Assembly (NCBI RefSeq): GCF_010730355.1
Contig: NZ_AP022576.1
Span: 5,022,001 to 5,086,000 of the forward strand
Source: Mycobacterium florentinum
GTDB taxonomy: Bacteria; Actinomycetota; Actinomycetes; Mycobacteriales; Mycobacteriaceae
Direction: 5' to 3'
DNA: 64,000 nucleotides
Shown here one piece after another: positions 1 to 7,808 of this stretch (the stretch's first letter is position 1; every line of letters starts with the position of its first letter). The notes beneath the pieces were generated by a model. That model had not been told where the DNA came from, did no database searches, and saw nothing but the letters and a program-made list of their open reading frames with translations. A program made the position numbers and the translations under genes.

Positions 1-185
1 CCCAGGTGATGCTCAACGGCGGCGCCAACGACCTGGGCGGCACGCTGATGGAGGAGACCATCTCCAGGATGGCCGGCTCCGAGTACGGGTCGGCCAAGAC
101 GGTGGCCGAGCTGACTGCGATCGCCCACGGCATCGGCCGCCCGGCGCGCCAGCGCACGACCGACTACAGCCCGCTGGCCGCGTAA
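1..185 (+). CDS. fbiC: FbiC (7,8-didemethyl-8-hydroxy-5-deazariboflavin synthase), C-terminal 60 residues only
   Basis: The window opens inside this gene; codons are in phase from base 3 and end at TAA 183-185. The visible tail contains [13 protein letters not shown] followed by SRMAGSEYG, typical of the C-terminal CofH-type radical SAM half of FbiC, which makes the deazaflavin chromophore of cofactor F420. The radical SAM cysteine motifs lie upstream of the window and cannot be checked. In M. tuberculosis fbiC (Rv1173) also precedes TB8.4. The assignment rests on this short tail plus synteny. Confidence 0.85.
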   Translation, partial: QVMLNGGANDLGGTLMEETISRMAGSEYGSAKTVAELTAIAHGIGRPARQRTTDYSPLAA

Positions 186-195
186 TTGCGGTTTT

Positions 196-902
196 TTGTC
201 AGAGGCCCCGGGTATACCCGAGGCCGTGCAGCGAGTCATTTACCCCCGACGATTCCCGGAACGGCAGCCCTTCGTCGATGCGGTGCAACAGCGTCGACCC
301 GATAGCGGTACCTGGTGTGAAGCCTGGACCGTTCGCGACATCGTCATCCATCAAGCCGGCAACGCCGAGGAACTCGCCCGGGTGCTTGGGCGCGCATCTG
401 GCAGGCGAACCCGTCGGCACCCGCGGGTTCGAGGAGCGCGAGGGCCCACTGCGCGATCTCGGCGACGCCGACCTGTGGGACGCGCTGCTGGACCGGACGC
501 ACGATGAAGGTGCCCTGGTTCGCCGAACACATGCGCGAAAAGCGGGTGCTGCACGGCTGGGACATCACCGGTGATGACGAGGCGGCCCGGGTGCGGCTGT
601 CCGAGCCGTGGATGACCACGCACAGCGTGCTGGCGGTCGGGCGACCGCTGCTGGCCAAAGGGGTCAAGCAGCTGCGCACGGGCGAGCGGGTCGCCGCACG
701 GTTGCGCGTTGCCGGCACCGACGATGTGGTGCTCGAGGCGCGATCCGACCACACCACCATTGGATTCGCCGAGCCTGAGGGGCCGGCCGCCGCGCGCGTA
801 CTGCTGCTGTGGGGACGTCGCCCCGCCGATCCGTCGCGGGTCAGCAGCCGCGTCGGCCCGGAAACCCTGGGCCGGCTGCGGCTACTGCTCAGCGGTTACT
901 GA
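196..902 (+). pseudogene. Decayed maleylpyruvate-isomerase N-terminal-type (DinB-like, TIGR03083-like) protein
   Basis: Protein similarity continues across all three forward frames, so this is a broken gene. Frame 1 carries WCEAWTVRDIVIHQAGNAEE to about base 385. Frame 2 then carries LGAHLAGEPVGTRGFEERE up to about base 495. From about base 490 frame 3 carries WTGRTMKVPWFAEHMREK and HGWDITGDD to a TGA at 900-902. The first break fits a one-base insertion (an extra T near 384-386). The second looks like an internal deletion of roughly 30 codons, because the text jumps from LWDALL straight to WTGRT. Intact relatives are mycothiol-dependent or DinB-fold proteins of unclear substrate. A sequencing error could explain the first break but not the missing segment. 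The first codon used here (TTG 196) is a guess. Confidence 0.7.
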
Positions 903-910
903 GCCGAGGC

Positions 911-1246
911 TCAGTAGTTGTTACAGACGACCGCGACCTGCTGGATCGTGTTGAAGTACTTCGCGGCGGCCGGCATGCCCTGAATCTGCGCAGCCATCTG
1001 CTGGCGCTTGGGCGGCGGCGAGGCAAGGAACTGCCGGATGTAGTTCTGCGCGAACGGCGACGCGTTCAATTCCTGGGCTGTGGCCGGGTCGTTCGCGTTC
1101 AGCGCGGCCATCACCTGCGGGTAAGTGCAGGTCGTGTTGATGATCGGATCCAGCGGGTCTGCCGAAGCAACCCCCGCAGTGGCGCTCAGCGCCACCGCCG
1201 CAGCACCGACCGCGGCTGCCAGTTTGCCTAACGACAGCGTCATCAT
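911..1246 (-). CDS. TB8.4-like small secreted antigen
   Basis: This is a 111-residue exported protein, homologous to the immunogenic protein TB8.4 (Rv1174c). An N-terminal signal peptide has a hydrophobic core rich in Ala and Val (residues 5-26) and a VASA cleavage site before DPLDP, leaving about 82 mature residues. The mature part has two cysteines, one in TTCTYP and one in VVCNNY at the C-terminus, which could form a disulfide outside the cell. Two ATG codons stand in tandem at 1246 and 1243; a GGGGAAGG element about 9 bases upstream suits either. The gene is divergent from fdxC. Its molecular function is not known; in M. tuberculosis it is a T-cell antigen. Confidence 0.9.
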   Translation of the reverse strand: MMTLSLGKLAAAVGAAAVALSATAGVASADPLDPIINTTCTYPQVMAALNANDPATAQELNASPFAQNYIRQFLASPPPKRQQMAAQIQGMPAAAKYFNTIQQVAVVCNNY

Positions 1247-1408
1247 GCTTGGACACCTTCCCCGGATCTATGAAGCCAACGACGGCTACGTGATTTGCCC
1301 CAGCGGCTGCCGTCCCGGACGAGGCTACCAGCCGTTGCGGACGTTCTTTTCTTTCGCAGTTATTCGGACACCCCGCCCGGAATGTAACTATCAGCAGATC
1401 AACGTCTG

Positions 1409-1424
1409 GGTGACGTTCGTCACA
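1409..1424. promoter_or_regulatory. Candidate Crp (Rv3676-type) binding site
   Basis: The 16-mer GGTGACGTTCGTCACA fits the mycobacterial Crp pattern NGTGA-N6-TCACA, with perfect GTGACG/CGTCAC arms. It lies about 163 bp upstream of the TB8.4 start and 256 bp upstream of fdxC, so it could act on either gene. A second site of the same form is at 32741-32756. Assignment is by pattern only. Confidence 0.45.
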
Positions 1425-1522
1425 CGGAGGAAATCGTCTGACGAATCACGGTTGGCGATCGTGTCGACACGTTCGAATCGTCGGTGCGGCGACCTGCGTT
1501 GCTGCGAGACTGACCGTATGAA

Positions 1523-1550
1523 ACCGGGCAATCATCGTGGTGTGCCCGGT
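1523..1550. repeat. Inverted repeat upstream of fdxC
   Basis: Perfect 8-bp arms ACCGGGCA (1523-1530) and TGCCCGGT (1543-1550) are separated by 12 bases. The right arm ends 2 bases before the candidate -35 of fdxC, so it could be an operator or a small hairpin. Confidence 0.4.
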
Positions 1551-1552
1551 GG

Positions 1553-1579
1553 TTGACGTGTATGTGCAACGTCTAGTAT
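1553..1579 (+). promoter_or_regulatory. Candidate SigA-type promoter of fdxC-dapC
   Basis: TTGACG at 1553-1558 and TAGTAT at 1574-1579 are separated by 15 bases, slightly short for SigA but with good hexamers. Transcription from here would give a leader of about 90 bases before the GTG of fdxC. Confidence 0.4.
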
Positions 1580-1679
1580 CAGTAACCGAAAGCTTTGCTT
1601 ACGTGGCCGGAAGCGCCGCAGCGAGGCAAACAGCAGCCCACACTGAGCAATCTAAAGAGAAAACGTTGAGGAGACGTCC

Positions 1680-2006
1680 GTGACGTACACGATCGCCCAA
1701 CCCTGCGTCGACATCAAAGACAAGGCGTGCATCGAAGAATGCCCCGTCGACTGCATTTACGAGGGCGCACGGATGCTGTTCATCCACCCGGACGAATGCG
1801 TGGACTGCGGGGCCTGCGAGCCGGTATGTCCTGTCGAAGCGATCTACTACGAAGACGACGTGCCCGATCAGTGGAGCCAGTACACCCAGATCAACGCCGA
1901 CTTCTTTGTCGAGCTGGGTTCGCCCGGCGGCGCGGCCAAGGTCGGAATGACCGAGAATGATCCGCAAGCGGTCAAAGATCTGCCGCCGCAGGGCGAAGGA
2001 GACTAA
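1680..2006 (+). CDS. fdxC: 7Fe ferredoxin FdxC
   Basis: The product is a 108-residue cytosolic electron carrier. It has the two-cluster pattern of 7Fe ferredoxins: the early cysteines of CVDIKDKACIEECPVDC, then CVDCGACEPVCPVEAI, expected to hold one [3Fe-4S] and one [4Fe-4S] cluster. The GTG start is preceded by GGAG at a normal distance. It ends 9 bases before dapC, an arrangement conserved in mycobacteria (Rv1177-Rv1178), so the two are probably co-transcribed. Mycobacterial ferredoxins of this class can feed P450s and other oxidoreductases. The P450s near 31-37 kb are possible clients, but nothing in the sequence shows it. Confidence 0.93.
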   Translation: MTYTIAQPCVDIKDKACIEECPVDCIYEGARMLFIHPDECVDCGACEPVCPVEAIYYEDDVPDQWSQYTQINADFFVELGSPGGAAKVGMTENDPQAVKDLPPQGEGD

Positions 2007-2015
2007 GGGGGAGCA

Positions 2016-3137
2016 GTGGCGCAGGAGCCCAGGGGGGGCCGACCTGCTGTGTCGGCATCTCTGCCGGAGTTTCCCTGGGACACCCTGGCAGAGGCGAAAG
2101 CGTTGGCCGGTGCTCATCCGGACGGCGTCGTCGACTTGTCTATCGGGACCCCGGTAGACCCGGTCGCGCCGGTCATCCAAGAGGCGCTGGCGGCCGCCAG
2201 CGCCTCGCCCGGGTATCCCGCCACCGCCGGCACTGCCCAGCTGCGTGAATCCGCCGTCACGGCCTTGGCCCGACGCTTCGGCGTCACCGGGCTCGCCGAG
2301 TCCGCGGTACTGCCCGTGATCGGCACCAAGGAGCTCATCGCCTGGCTACCGACCCTGCTGGGGCTTGGCCCCGCGGATGTGGTCGTGGTTCCCGAACTGG
2401 CCTACCCGACGTATGACGTCGGTGCCCGGCTGGCCGGGGCACAGGTGGTCCGGGCGGATTCGCTGACCCAACTGGGGCCGCAATCGCCGGCCCTGGTCTA
2501 CCTGAACTCGCCGAGCAACCCGACCGGGCGCGTGCTGGGCCTCGATCACCTGCGCAAGGTCATCGGGTGGGCGCGGGAGCGCGATGTCGTGGTGGCTTCC
2601 GACGAGTGCTACCTCGGCCTGGGCTGGGAAGCCGAGCCGCTGTCGGTGTTGCATCCCGCCGTCTGCGACGGCGACCACTCCGGATTGCTGGCCGTGCACT
2701 CGCTGTCGAAGAGCTCGTCGCTCGCGGGGTACCGGGCCGGTTTCGTCGCCGGTGATCCCGGCCTGGTCGCCGAGCTGCTGGCGGTGCGCAAGCACGCCGG
2801 AATGATCGTGCCGACGCCGGTGCAGTCCGCCATGGTGGCAGCACTGGACGACGACGACCACGAGAAGGTGCAGCGCGAGTGCTACGCGCGGCGGCGCTTG
2901 ATCCTCGCGCCGGCGCTGCGCGCGGCCGGGTTCGCCATCGACGATTCCGAAGCCGGGCTGTATCTGTGGGCAACCCGCGGTGAGCCCTCTCGCGACAGCG
3001 TCGGGTGGTTGGCCGGCCGGGGCATCCTGGTGGCGCCCGGCGAGTTCTACGGTCCGCGCGGCGGGCAGCATGTCCGCGTCGCCCTGACAGCCACCGACGA
3101 GCGCATCGACGCCGCGGTGCAGCGGCTCACCGCATAG
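2016..3137 (+). CDS. dapC: Succinyldiaminopimelate transaminase DapC
   Basis: This 373-residue class I/II PLP aminotransferase would convert N-succinyl-2-amino-6-ketopimelate to N-succinyl-LL-diaminopimelate in the DAP/lysine branch that supplies peptidoglycan. Family signatures are NSPSNPTG (residues 164-171), the cofactor Asp in ASDECY (Asp196) and the Schiff-base Lys in SLSKSSSLAGYR (Lys232). The GTG start lies just after a GGGGGAG element 9 bases beyond fdxC. Two other genes of the pathway, dapD and dapE, are 40 kb away in this window. The length is close to Rv1178 (362 residues), with a slightly longer N-terminus. The DapC assignment rests on homology and synteny; related ArgD-like enzymes overlap in activity. 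Confidence 0.88.
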   Translation: MAQEPRGGRPAVSASLPEFPWDTLAEAKALAGAHPDGVVDLSIGTPVDPVAPVIQEALAAASASPGYPATAGTAQLRESAVTALARRFGVTGLAESAVLPVIGTKELIAWLPTLLGLGPADVVVVPELAYPTYDVGARLAGAQVVRADSLTQLGPQSPALVYLNSPSNPTGRVLGLDHLRKVIGWARERDVVVASDECYLGLGWEAEPLSVLHPAVCDGDHSGLLAVHSLSKSSSLAGYRAGFVAGDPGLVAELLAVRKHAGMIVPTPVQSAMVAALDDDDHEKVQRECYARRRLILAPALRAAGFAIDDSEAGLYLWATRGEPSRDSVGWLAGRGILVAPGEFYGPRGGQHVRVALTATDERIDAAVQRLTA

Positions 3138-3250
3138 CCAGCGCCCTGATTGCGAGAAATTGGGCGTCCGTCTGCCGCTGAGCAGGCGAAGCGGCACAAT
3201 GCATCGAAGGCATTACCAGCCGCTCGCTCTCGGGTAAGGAATGTTGTGTC

Positions 3251-5611
3251 GTGACAACTTCGGCTAGCAAACTGCGCCTCCCGCTGTCGGTCCAGGACAT
3301 CGCCAAGCGCATCTTCTTGGGAGAGCCGCTTATCACCGAGGAGCTGGCAGGCGAGAAACTGTCGAATCCGGTTGCCCTGGGCGCGCTTTCACCCGACGCG
3401 ATCTCGTCGACCGCCTATGGCCCCGAGCAGATTCTGATCGAACTGCTGCCGGCGGCGGGCCTGGCGGCGTTCGCCTTGTTGCTTCCCATCACCGGCGTCA
3501 TTCTGCTGATCCTGGTGTTGGTGACCGCGTCCTACCGGCAGGTCGTGATGGCCTACACGCGCGCGGGCGGGTCCTACATCGTGGCGCGCGAGAATTTCGG
3601 GCCGCGGGTCGCTCAGGTGGCCGCCGCGGCGCTGTTGATCGACTATGTGGTGACGGTCGCGGTGCAGGCGGCGGCCGGGACCGTGGCGGTGGTGTCGGCC
3701 ATCCCGTCGCTGGGGCCGCACAGCCTGCAAATCACGGTCGGCGTGGTGCTGCTCATCTGCTTCTTGAACCTGCGCGGGTTGAAGGAAGCGGGCTGGCAGT
3801 TCGCGTTCGCCACCTACTTCTTCATCGTCATGGTCGGCCTGACGATCGTGGTCGGCGTCGCGCGGGTGCTGATCGGCGACCTGCCCGTGTACGACCCCAT
3901 GCAGCTGCCAGGCACGGTGCCGGTGCACAAGGCGGACGGCTTGGTGATGGGCGCGACGATCCTGACCCTGCTGCGCTCGTTCGCCAACGGTGGTTCGTCG
4001 CTGACCGGGGTCGAGGCGATCTCCAACACCGTCGACCTGTTTCGAAAGCCGCAGGGCCGCAACGCACGTCGGGTGCTCACCGCGATGGCGACCGTCCTGG
4101 GGTTCCTGCTCGCCGGGGTCGCCTATCTCGCGTTCGAGACGCACGCGACGCCGTACGAGAGTGAATATCCGTCGGTACTGTCCCAGATCGCGCGTGCGGT
4201 CTTCGGTGGCGGCGTGCTCGGCAACATCTTCTACATCCTGGTTCAGACGGCCACGGCCGCGATTCTGTTCACCGGCGCGAACACCAGTTTCAACGGTTTC
4301 CCGGCGCTGGCGAGTTTCGTCGCCGAGGATCGTTTCCTGCCCCGGCAGTTGATGAAACGCGGTCACCGCCTGGTGTTTTCGAATGGCATCATCGCGCTCA
4401 CCGCACTGTCGGTGGTTTTGCTGGTGGTGACCGGCGGTTCGGTCAACGCGCTGGTGCCGTTCTACGCGATCGGTGTGTTCACCGGATTCTCGATGGCCGG
4501 CTACGGCATGACCAAACACCATCTGACCCATCGCGAGTCCGGTTGGCGAACCCGGTTGGTGATCAACCTGTCCGCGGGAATCCTGTCCACCGTCGTGGTC
4601 GCCATCTTCGCGGTGGCGAAGTTCACCGAGGGAGCCTGGCTGGTCGTCATCGTGTTCCCGGTGCTGGTTTTCATCCTGATGCGGCTGAATCAGGAATATC
4701 GCGCGGAGGCCGCAATTCTCGAGATGTTCCGCACCGAACGGCCCGATTTGGTGAAGTACGCGCGACACAAGGTGTTCGTGTTCGTGAACTCCGTCGATCT
4801 CGCCGTGATCGAAGCGCTGCGATACGGCAAGGGATTACGGGCCGACGAGATGATCGCGGTGCACTTCATGGTCGACGCCGCCTACGCCGCGCAAATACGA
4901 AAACGCTGGGATCACTTCGAACTCGACACCCGGCTGCGCGTCGTGGACTGCCCGGACCGGCGGATCATCCGCGCCGCGCAACTGTTCATCGCCAAGTCGA
5001 TTGACGAACAGCGGAACACCAACGTGACGGCGCTGTTGCCACGCCGCACGTACAACCCGTTGGTGGGCCGGCTGTTGCACGACCGCACCGCGGACAAGAT
5101 CGCCCGGGCGGTCAGCATGATCCCCGACGCCGCGGCGACGATCGTTCCCTACGACGTCCAGACGCGGATCGAGGAGGCGTACCCGGAACGCTTCGAGCAG
5201 CGAATCGCGCACGAACTCGAGAAGTTCGGCGAGTGGGTTACCCGCGGTGAGGACGAGAAAGTCGAAGCCTACGAACATCCCGATCCGTCGCGGTCGGTGA
5301 TCACCGTGGCGAGCCTGATTCCGGGGCGCCGCGCCACCTTCGAAGGACGGGTCAACGAGGTCGAGGACACCAGCAAGGGCCGGCGCACCATCCGGTCGAT
5401 CGTCGTCGGCGACCACAGCGGCGAGATCACCGTGGTGTTCCCGTCCGGGCACGGGGGAGCCGACATCCAGCCCGGCCAGCTGTTGCGAATCACCGGCAAG
5501 CCCAAGCAGAGCGGCAACCGGCCGATGTCGATGGTCGATCCGATGTACCACATCGTGGAAGATCCGGCCCAGGCCGGCAGGCCCGGGGCATCGCAACCCA
5601 GCGCCACCTGA
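3251..5611 (+). CDS. KimA-like APC-superfamily transporter with a C-terminal OB-fold domain
   Basis: This 786-residue protein has three parts. Residues about 1-45 are a cytosolic lead. Residues about 45-480 are an APC-type membrane domain of roughly 12 segments, opening with LGALSPDAISSTAYGPEQIL (41-60), which closely resembles the start of KimA/YdaO potassium importers. A long soluble domain follows. Residues about 682-772 look like a nucleic-acid-type OB fold, with TFEGRVNEVED, GDHSGEITVVF and GQLLRITGKPK as the strand and loop blocks. KimA proteins import K+ with protons and are controlled by c-di-AMP in Firmicutes. M. tuberculosis Rv2690c is a relative; the OB extension is unusual for a transporter. 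The GTG start sits about 110 bases after dapC. Potassium as substrate is inference from the motif; an amino-acid permease is the alternative. Confidence 0.72.
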   Translation: MTTSASKLRLPLSVQDIAKRIFLGEPLITEELAGEKLSNPVALGALSPDAISSTAYGPEQILIELLPAAGLAAFALLLPITGVILLILVLVTASYRQVVMAYTRAGGSYIVARENFGPRVAQVAAAALLIDYVVTVAVQAAAGTVAVVSAIPSLGPHSLQITVGVVLLICFLNLRGLKEAGWQFAFATYFFIVMVGLTIVVGVARVLIGDLPVYDPMQLPGTVPVHKADGLVMGATILTLLRSFANGGSSLTGVEAISNTVDLFRKPQGRNARRVLTAMATVLGFLLAGVAYLAFETHATPYESEYPSVLSQIARAVFGGGVLGNIFYILVQTATAAILFTGANTSFNGFPALASFVAEDRFLPRQLMKRGHRLVFSNGIIALTALSVVLLVVTGGSVNALVPFYAIGVFTGFSMAGYGMTKHHLTHRESGWRTRLVINLSAGILSTVVVAIFAVAKFTEGAWLVVIVFPVLVFILMRLNQEYRAEAAILEMFRTERPDLVKYARHKVFVFVNSVDLAVIEALRYGKGLRADEMIAVHFMVDAAYAAQIRKRWDHFELDTRLRVVDCPDRRIIRAAQLFIAKSIDEQRNTNVTALLPRRTYNPLVGRLLHDRTADKIARAVSMIPDAAATIVPYDVQTRIEEAYPERFEQRIAHELEKFGEWVTRGEDEKVEAYEHPDPSRSVITVASLIPGRRATFEGRVNEVEDTSKGRRTIRSIVVGDHSGEITVVFPSGHGGADIQPGQLLRITGKPKQSGNRPMSMVDPMYHIVEDPAQAGRPGASQPSAT

Positions 5612-5659
5612 GCGTTAACGTGGTGACGGCATAACCGTCGTTGCACGGAAAGGACAGCA

Positions 5660-6916
5660 GTGAAGCGATTGCGCGCAGTACTGGCGTCCATTGTGAGCCT
5701 CGCATTCACCGCCAACGGTTATCGGCCGTTGAGCAAGGGCGGCTACGGCTCGGTCTTCGCATTCGCCTATGGCGTGTTCGCCTCCGAGCTGCCGCTGCAG
5801 GTGCTCGGCGTCCAATTCACCACGCTGGCGGCGCTGTCCCGTCGGGTGCCCGCGCGGACCCGGCGCATCAGCTGGCTGCTGACGGCGGTATCGGGGTTGG
5901 GCCTGCTGGCGTTGCGCCATTTCGGGCACAAGGCCAACGAACCGCTGACCGCCGCGCTCGACGCCGGGCTGGGAACCCAGCGCCGAACCGAGTCGGGGGA
6001 CTTGTGGAAACGCCCGGCGCCCGGGGGTGCGACCGCGAAAAAGCCCGGCGCGGCACGCATGTTGCGCATCTATCGCGACTACGCGCATGACGGCGATATC
6101 AGCTACGGGGAGTGCGGTTCGCGCAACCACCTCGACATCTGGCGACGGCCCGACCTCGACCGCAACGGGCGTGCCCCGGTGTTACTGCAGATCCCAGGTG
6201 GCGCGTGGATGGTGGGAAACAAACGGGGACAAGCACATCCGCTGATGAGCCATCTGGCCGAACTGGGCTGGATTTGTGTGGCGATCAACTACCGGCTCAG
6301 CCCGCGCTCCACCTGGCCGGATCAGATCGTCGACGTCAAACGCGCGATCGCCTGGACGAAGGAGCACATCGCCTCCTACGGCGGTGACCCGGACTGGATT
6401 GCGATCACCGGGGGTTCGGCCGGCGGACATCTGACATCGCTGGCCGCGCTGACCCCCAACGATCCGCGGTTTCAGCCGGGCTTCGAAAGCGCCGACACCA
6501 GTGTGGATGTGGCCGTGCCGTTTTACGGCGTCTACGACTTCAACGCGACCGGCACCGCGATACATCCGCTGATGGCGGCGATGGTGGCCAAGAACGTGTT
6601 CAAGGTCAGTCGCACGGACATCGACGAGCCGTTCCGAGCGGCCTCGCCGATCGCCCACGTTCGTCCGGACGCCCCACCGTTTTTCGTGCTGCACGGCACC
6701 AACGACTCGCTGGTTCCGGTCGAACAGGCCCGCAGTTTCGTGGCGCGGCTGGGCGAGGTCAGCAACCAGCCCGTGGTCTACGCCGAGTTGCCTTGGGCGC
6801 AGCACGCGTTCGACATCTTCGGCTCGGCCCGCGCGGCACACGCCGCGGTGGCGGTCGAGCAGTTCCTTGCCGAAATGTATGTGCGCCGCAATCCGCTGCG
6901 GCAAACCGCGGGCTAG
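5660..6916 (+). CDS. Membrane-anchored alpha/beta hydrolase (hormone-sensitive-lipase-type esterase)
   Basis: This is a 418-residue esterase. The N-terminal 100 or so residues contain one or two hydrophobic segments (SYGVFASELPL region and WLLTAVSGLGLLAL), so the enzyme is probably membrane-tethered. The catalytic domain starts near residue 135, with an oxyanion-hole GGAW in QIPGGAWMVG, the nucleophile elbow GGSAGG, an Asp in HGTNDSLVPV and the His in WAQHAFD. The layout resembles the mycobacterial LipM/LipQ group, but I do not assign a name. The GTG start follows AAAGGACAG. It lies 48 bases after the transporter on the same strand and converges on the GAP-family gene. Substrate unknown; acyl esters or lipids are likely. 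Confidence 0.78.
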   Translation: MKRLRAVLASIVSLAFTANGYRPLSKGGYGSVFAFAYGVFASELPLQVLGVQFTTLAALSRRVPARTRRISWLLTAVSGLGLLALRHFGHKANEPLTAALDAGLGTQRRTESGDLWKRPAPGGATAKKPGAARMLRIYRDYAHDGDISYGECGSRNHLDIWRRPDLDRNGRAPVLLQIPGGAWMVGNKRGQAHPLMSHLAELGWICVAINYRLSPRSTWPDQIVDVKRAIAWTKEHIASYGGDPDWIAITGGSAGGHLTSLAALTPNDPRFQPGFESADTSVDVAVPFYGVYDFNATGTAIHPLMAAMVAKNVFKVSRTDIDEPFRAASPIAHVRPDAPPFFVLHGTNDSLVPVEQARSFVARLGEVSNQPVVYAELPWAQHAFDIFGSARAAHAAVAVEQFLAEMYVRRNPLRQTAG

Positions 6917-6946
6917 CGGGCTTGCGGCGCGCGGGCCGGCCGGGCG

Positions 6947-7639
6947 CTAAAGACTTCGCATGCCGATGAACACCAGCACGCCACCGGCCGCGGCCAGCAG
7001 GCTGGCCACCTCGACGCGCCGGCGCGAGCGGATCCAGATTTGCAGCGCGACCATCCAGTTACGTGTTTGGTCGGGCGCCAGCAGATAGGCCAGCAGCGGG
7101 ATCTCGACGAGCGCGAACGCCACGACGTGAAATATCAGGAGCGCGCTGAACTGCGTCATGGCGGCGGTGCCGGAGGCCACGATGGCGGCCAGCGCCGCCA
7201 GATAGTCCACGGATGGCAGTGCGATCCCGAGACCGGCCACCCCAGCCACCCACAGCGAACGCCCCTGCAGCAGCCGCCTGGAAAACCGGCCCAGGCCGTG
7301 ATGCTCGTGCAGGTCCGACTCGTCGGCGGAGCCGCGTTTGAACGCGCCGACCTTGTCTCGCAGCGCGACCTGTGCCGTTAGCACCACGGCGACAAGCAGC
7401 GCCGAACCGCCAATCAGAATCTGAAGTTTCGGCAAACTTACGTGCGGAGAACTCAGCAGTCTGCGCTGGAGTCCGAACACGACGGACAGGCCCACCGTCA
7501 TACCCATCGCGAAACCGCCGCAGAGGAATGCGAACAACTGCAGCATCGGCCTGGGTCGGTTCAGCATCAACACGGTCATGCCGATCCGGAACGGCTCGAC
7601 GCTCATTGCGAAGGCCATGACCAGAAGGGTGATCCACAT
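6947..7639 (-). CDS. GAP/Sap-family membrane protein (glycolipid-addressing type)
   Basis: This 230-residue polytopic protein has about six hydrophobic segments. It begins MWITLLVMAFAMSVEPFRIG, the usual opening of the mycobacterial GAP family (small membrane proteins such as Gap for glycopeptidolipids and Sap for sulfolipid-1, needed for surface delivery of the lipid). A cytosolic loop in the middle is charged and His-rich (SDLHEHHGLG). ATG 7639 was chosen because the family starts there. It lies downstream of the yeiH-cysNC-cysD-stf0 genes on the same strand, 169 bases after yeiH. Neighbouring a trehalose sulfotransferase makes a role in exporting a sulfated glycolipid attractive, but that is inference. 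A small hairpin in the gap could separate the transcripts. Confidence 0.75.
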   Translation of the reverse strand: MWITLLVMAFAMSVEPFRIGMTVLMLNRPRPMLQLFAFLCGGFAMGMTVGLSVVFGLQRRLLSSPHVSLPKLQILIGGSALLVAVVLTAQVALRDKVGAFKRGSADESDLHEHHGLGRFSRRLLQGRSLWVAGVAGLGIALPSVDYLAALAAIVASGTAAMTQFSALLIFHVVAFALVEIPLLAYLLAPDQTRNWMVALQIWIRSRRRVEVASLLAAAGGVLVFIGMRSL

Positions 7640-7777
7640 GTCAGGATTCGGCTGCCCGGACGTCCCACGTGGTGCGCATCGAACCGGGCAGACCAGCGCG
7701 TTCGCGTAGCAGAGCAACGACGGACGAGTGCTGCATGGGGATTACGTTACCGTCTGACTCGCGGACCGGCGTGTTGC

Positions 7778-7791
7778 GCCTCGCGAGAGGC
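7778..7791 (-). terminator. Small hairpin downstream of yeiH
   Basis: GCCTC (7778-7782) and GAGGC (7787-7791) pair around a GCGA loop, 18 bases beyond the yeiH stop. There is no T tract, as is common in mycobacteria. Stem-loop only; termination is a guess. Confidence 0.25.
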
Positions 7792-7808
7792 CGCGTCGCG
7801 TGCTCTCG

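Larger units (their letters stand above)
1247..1679. other. Divergent intergenic region TB8.4 / fdxC (433 bp)
   Basis: No convincing coding sequence was found here. The region holds a Crp-type palindrome (1409-1424), an inverted repeat with 8-bp arms (1523-1530 and 1543-1550) and a candidate promoter for fdxC (1553-1579). Homologs of Rv1175c (fadH) and Rv1176c, which lie between TB8.4 and fdxC in M. tuberculosis, are absent. Confidence 0.6.

Noticed and set aside
1125..1556. Plus-strand frame across the TB8.4 promoter
   Set aside because: It runs through the antisense of the TB8.4 signal peptide and has no coding-like bias or domain.
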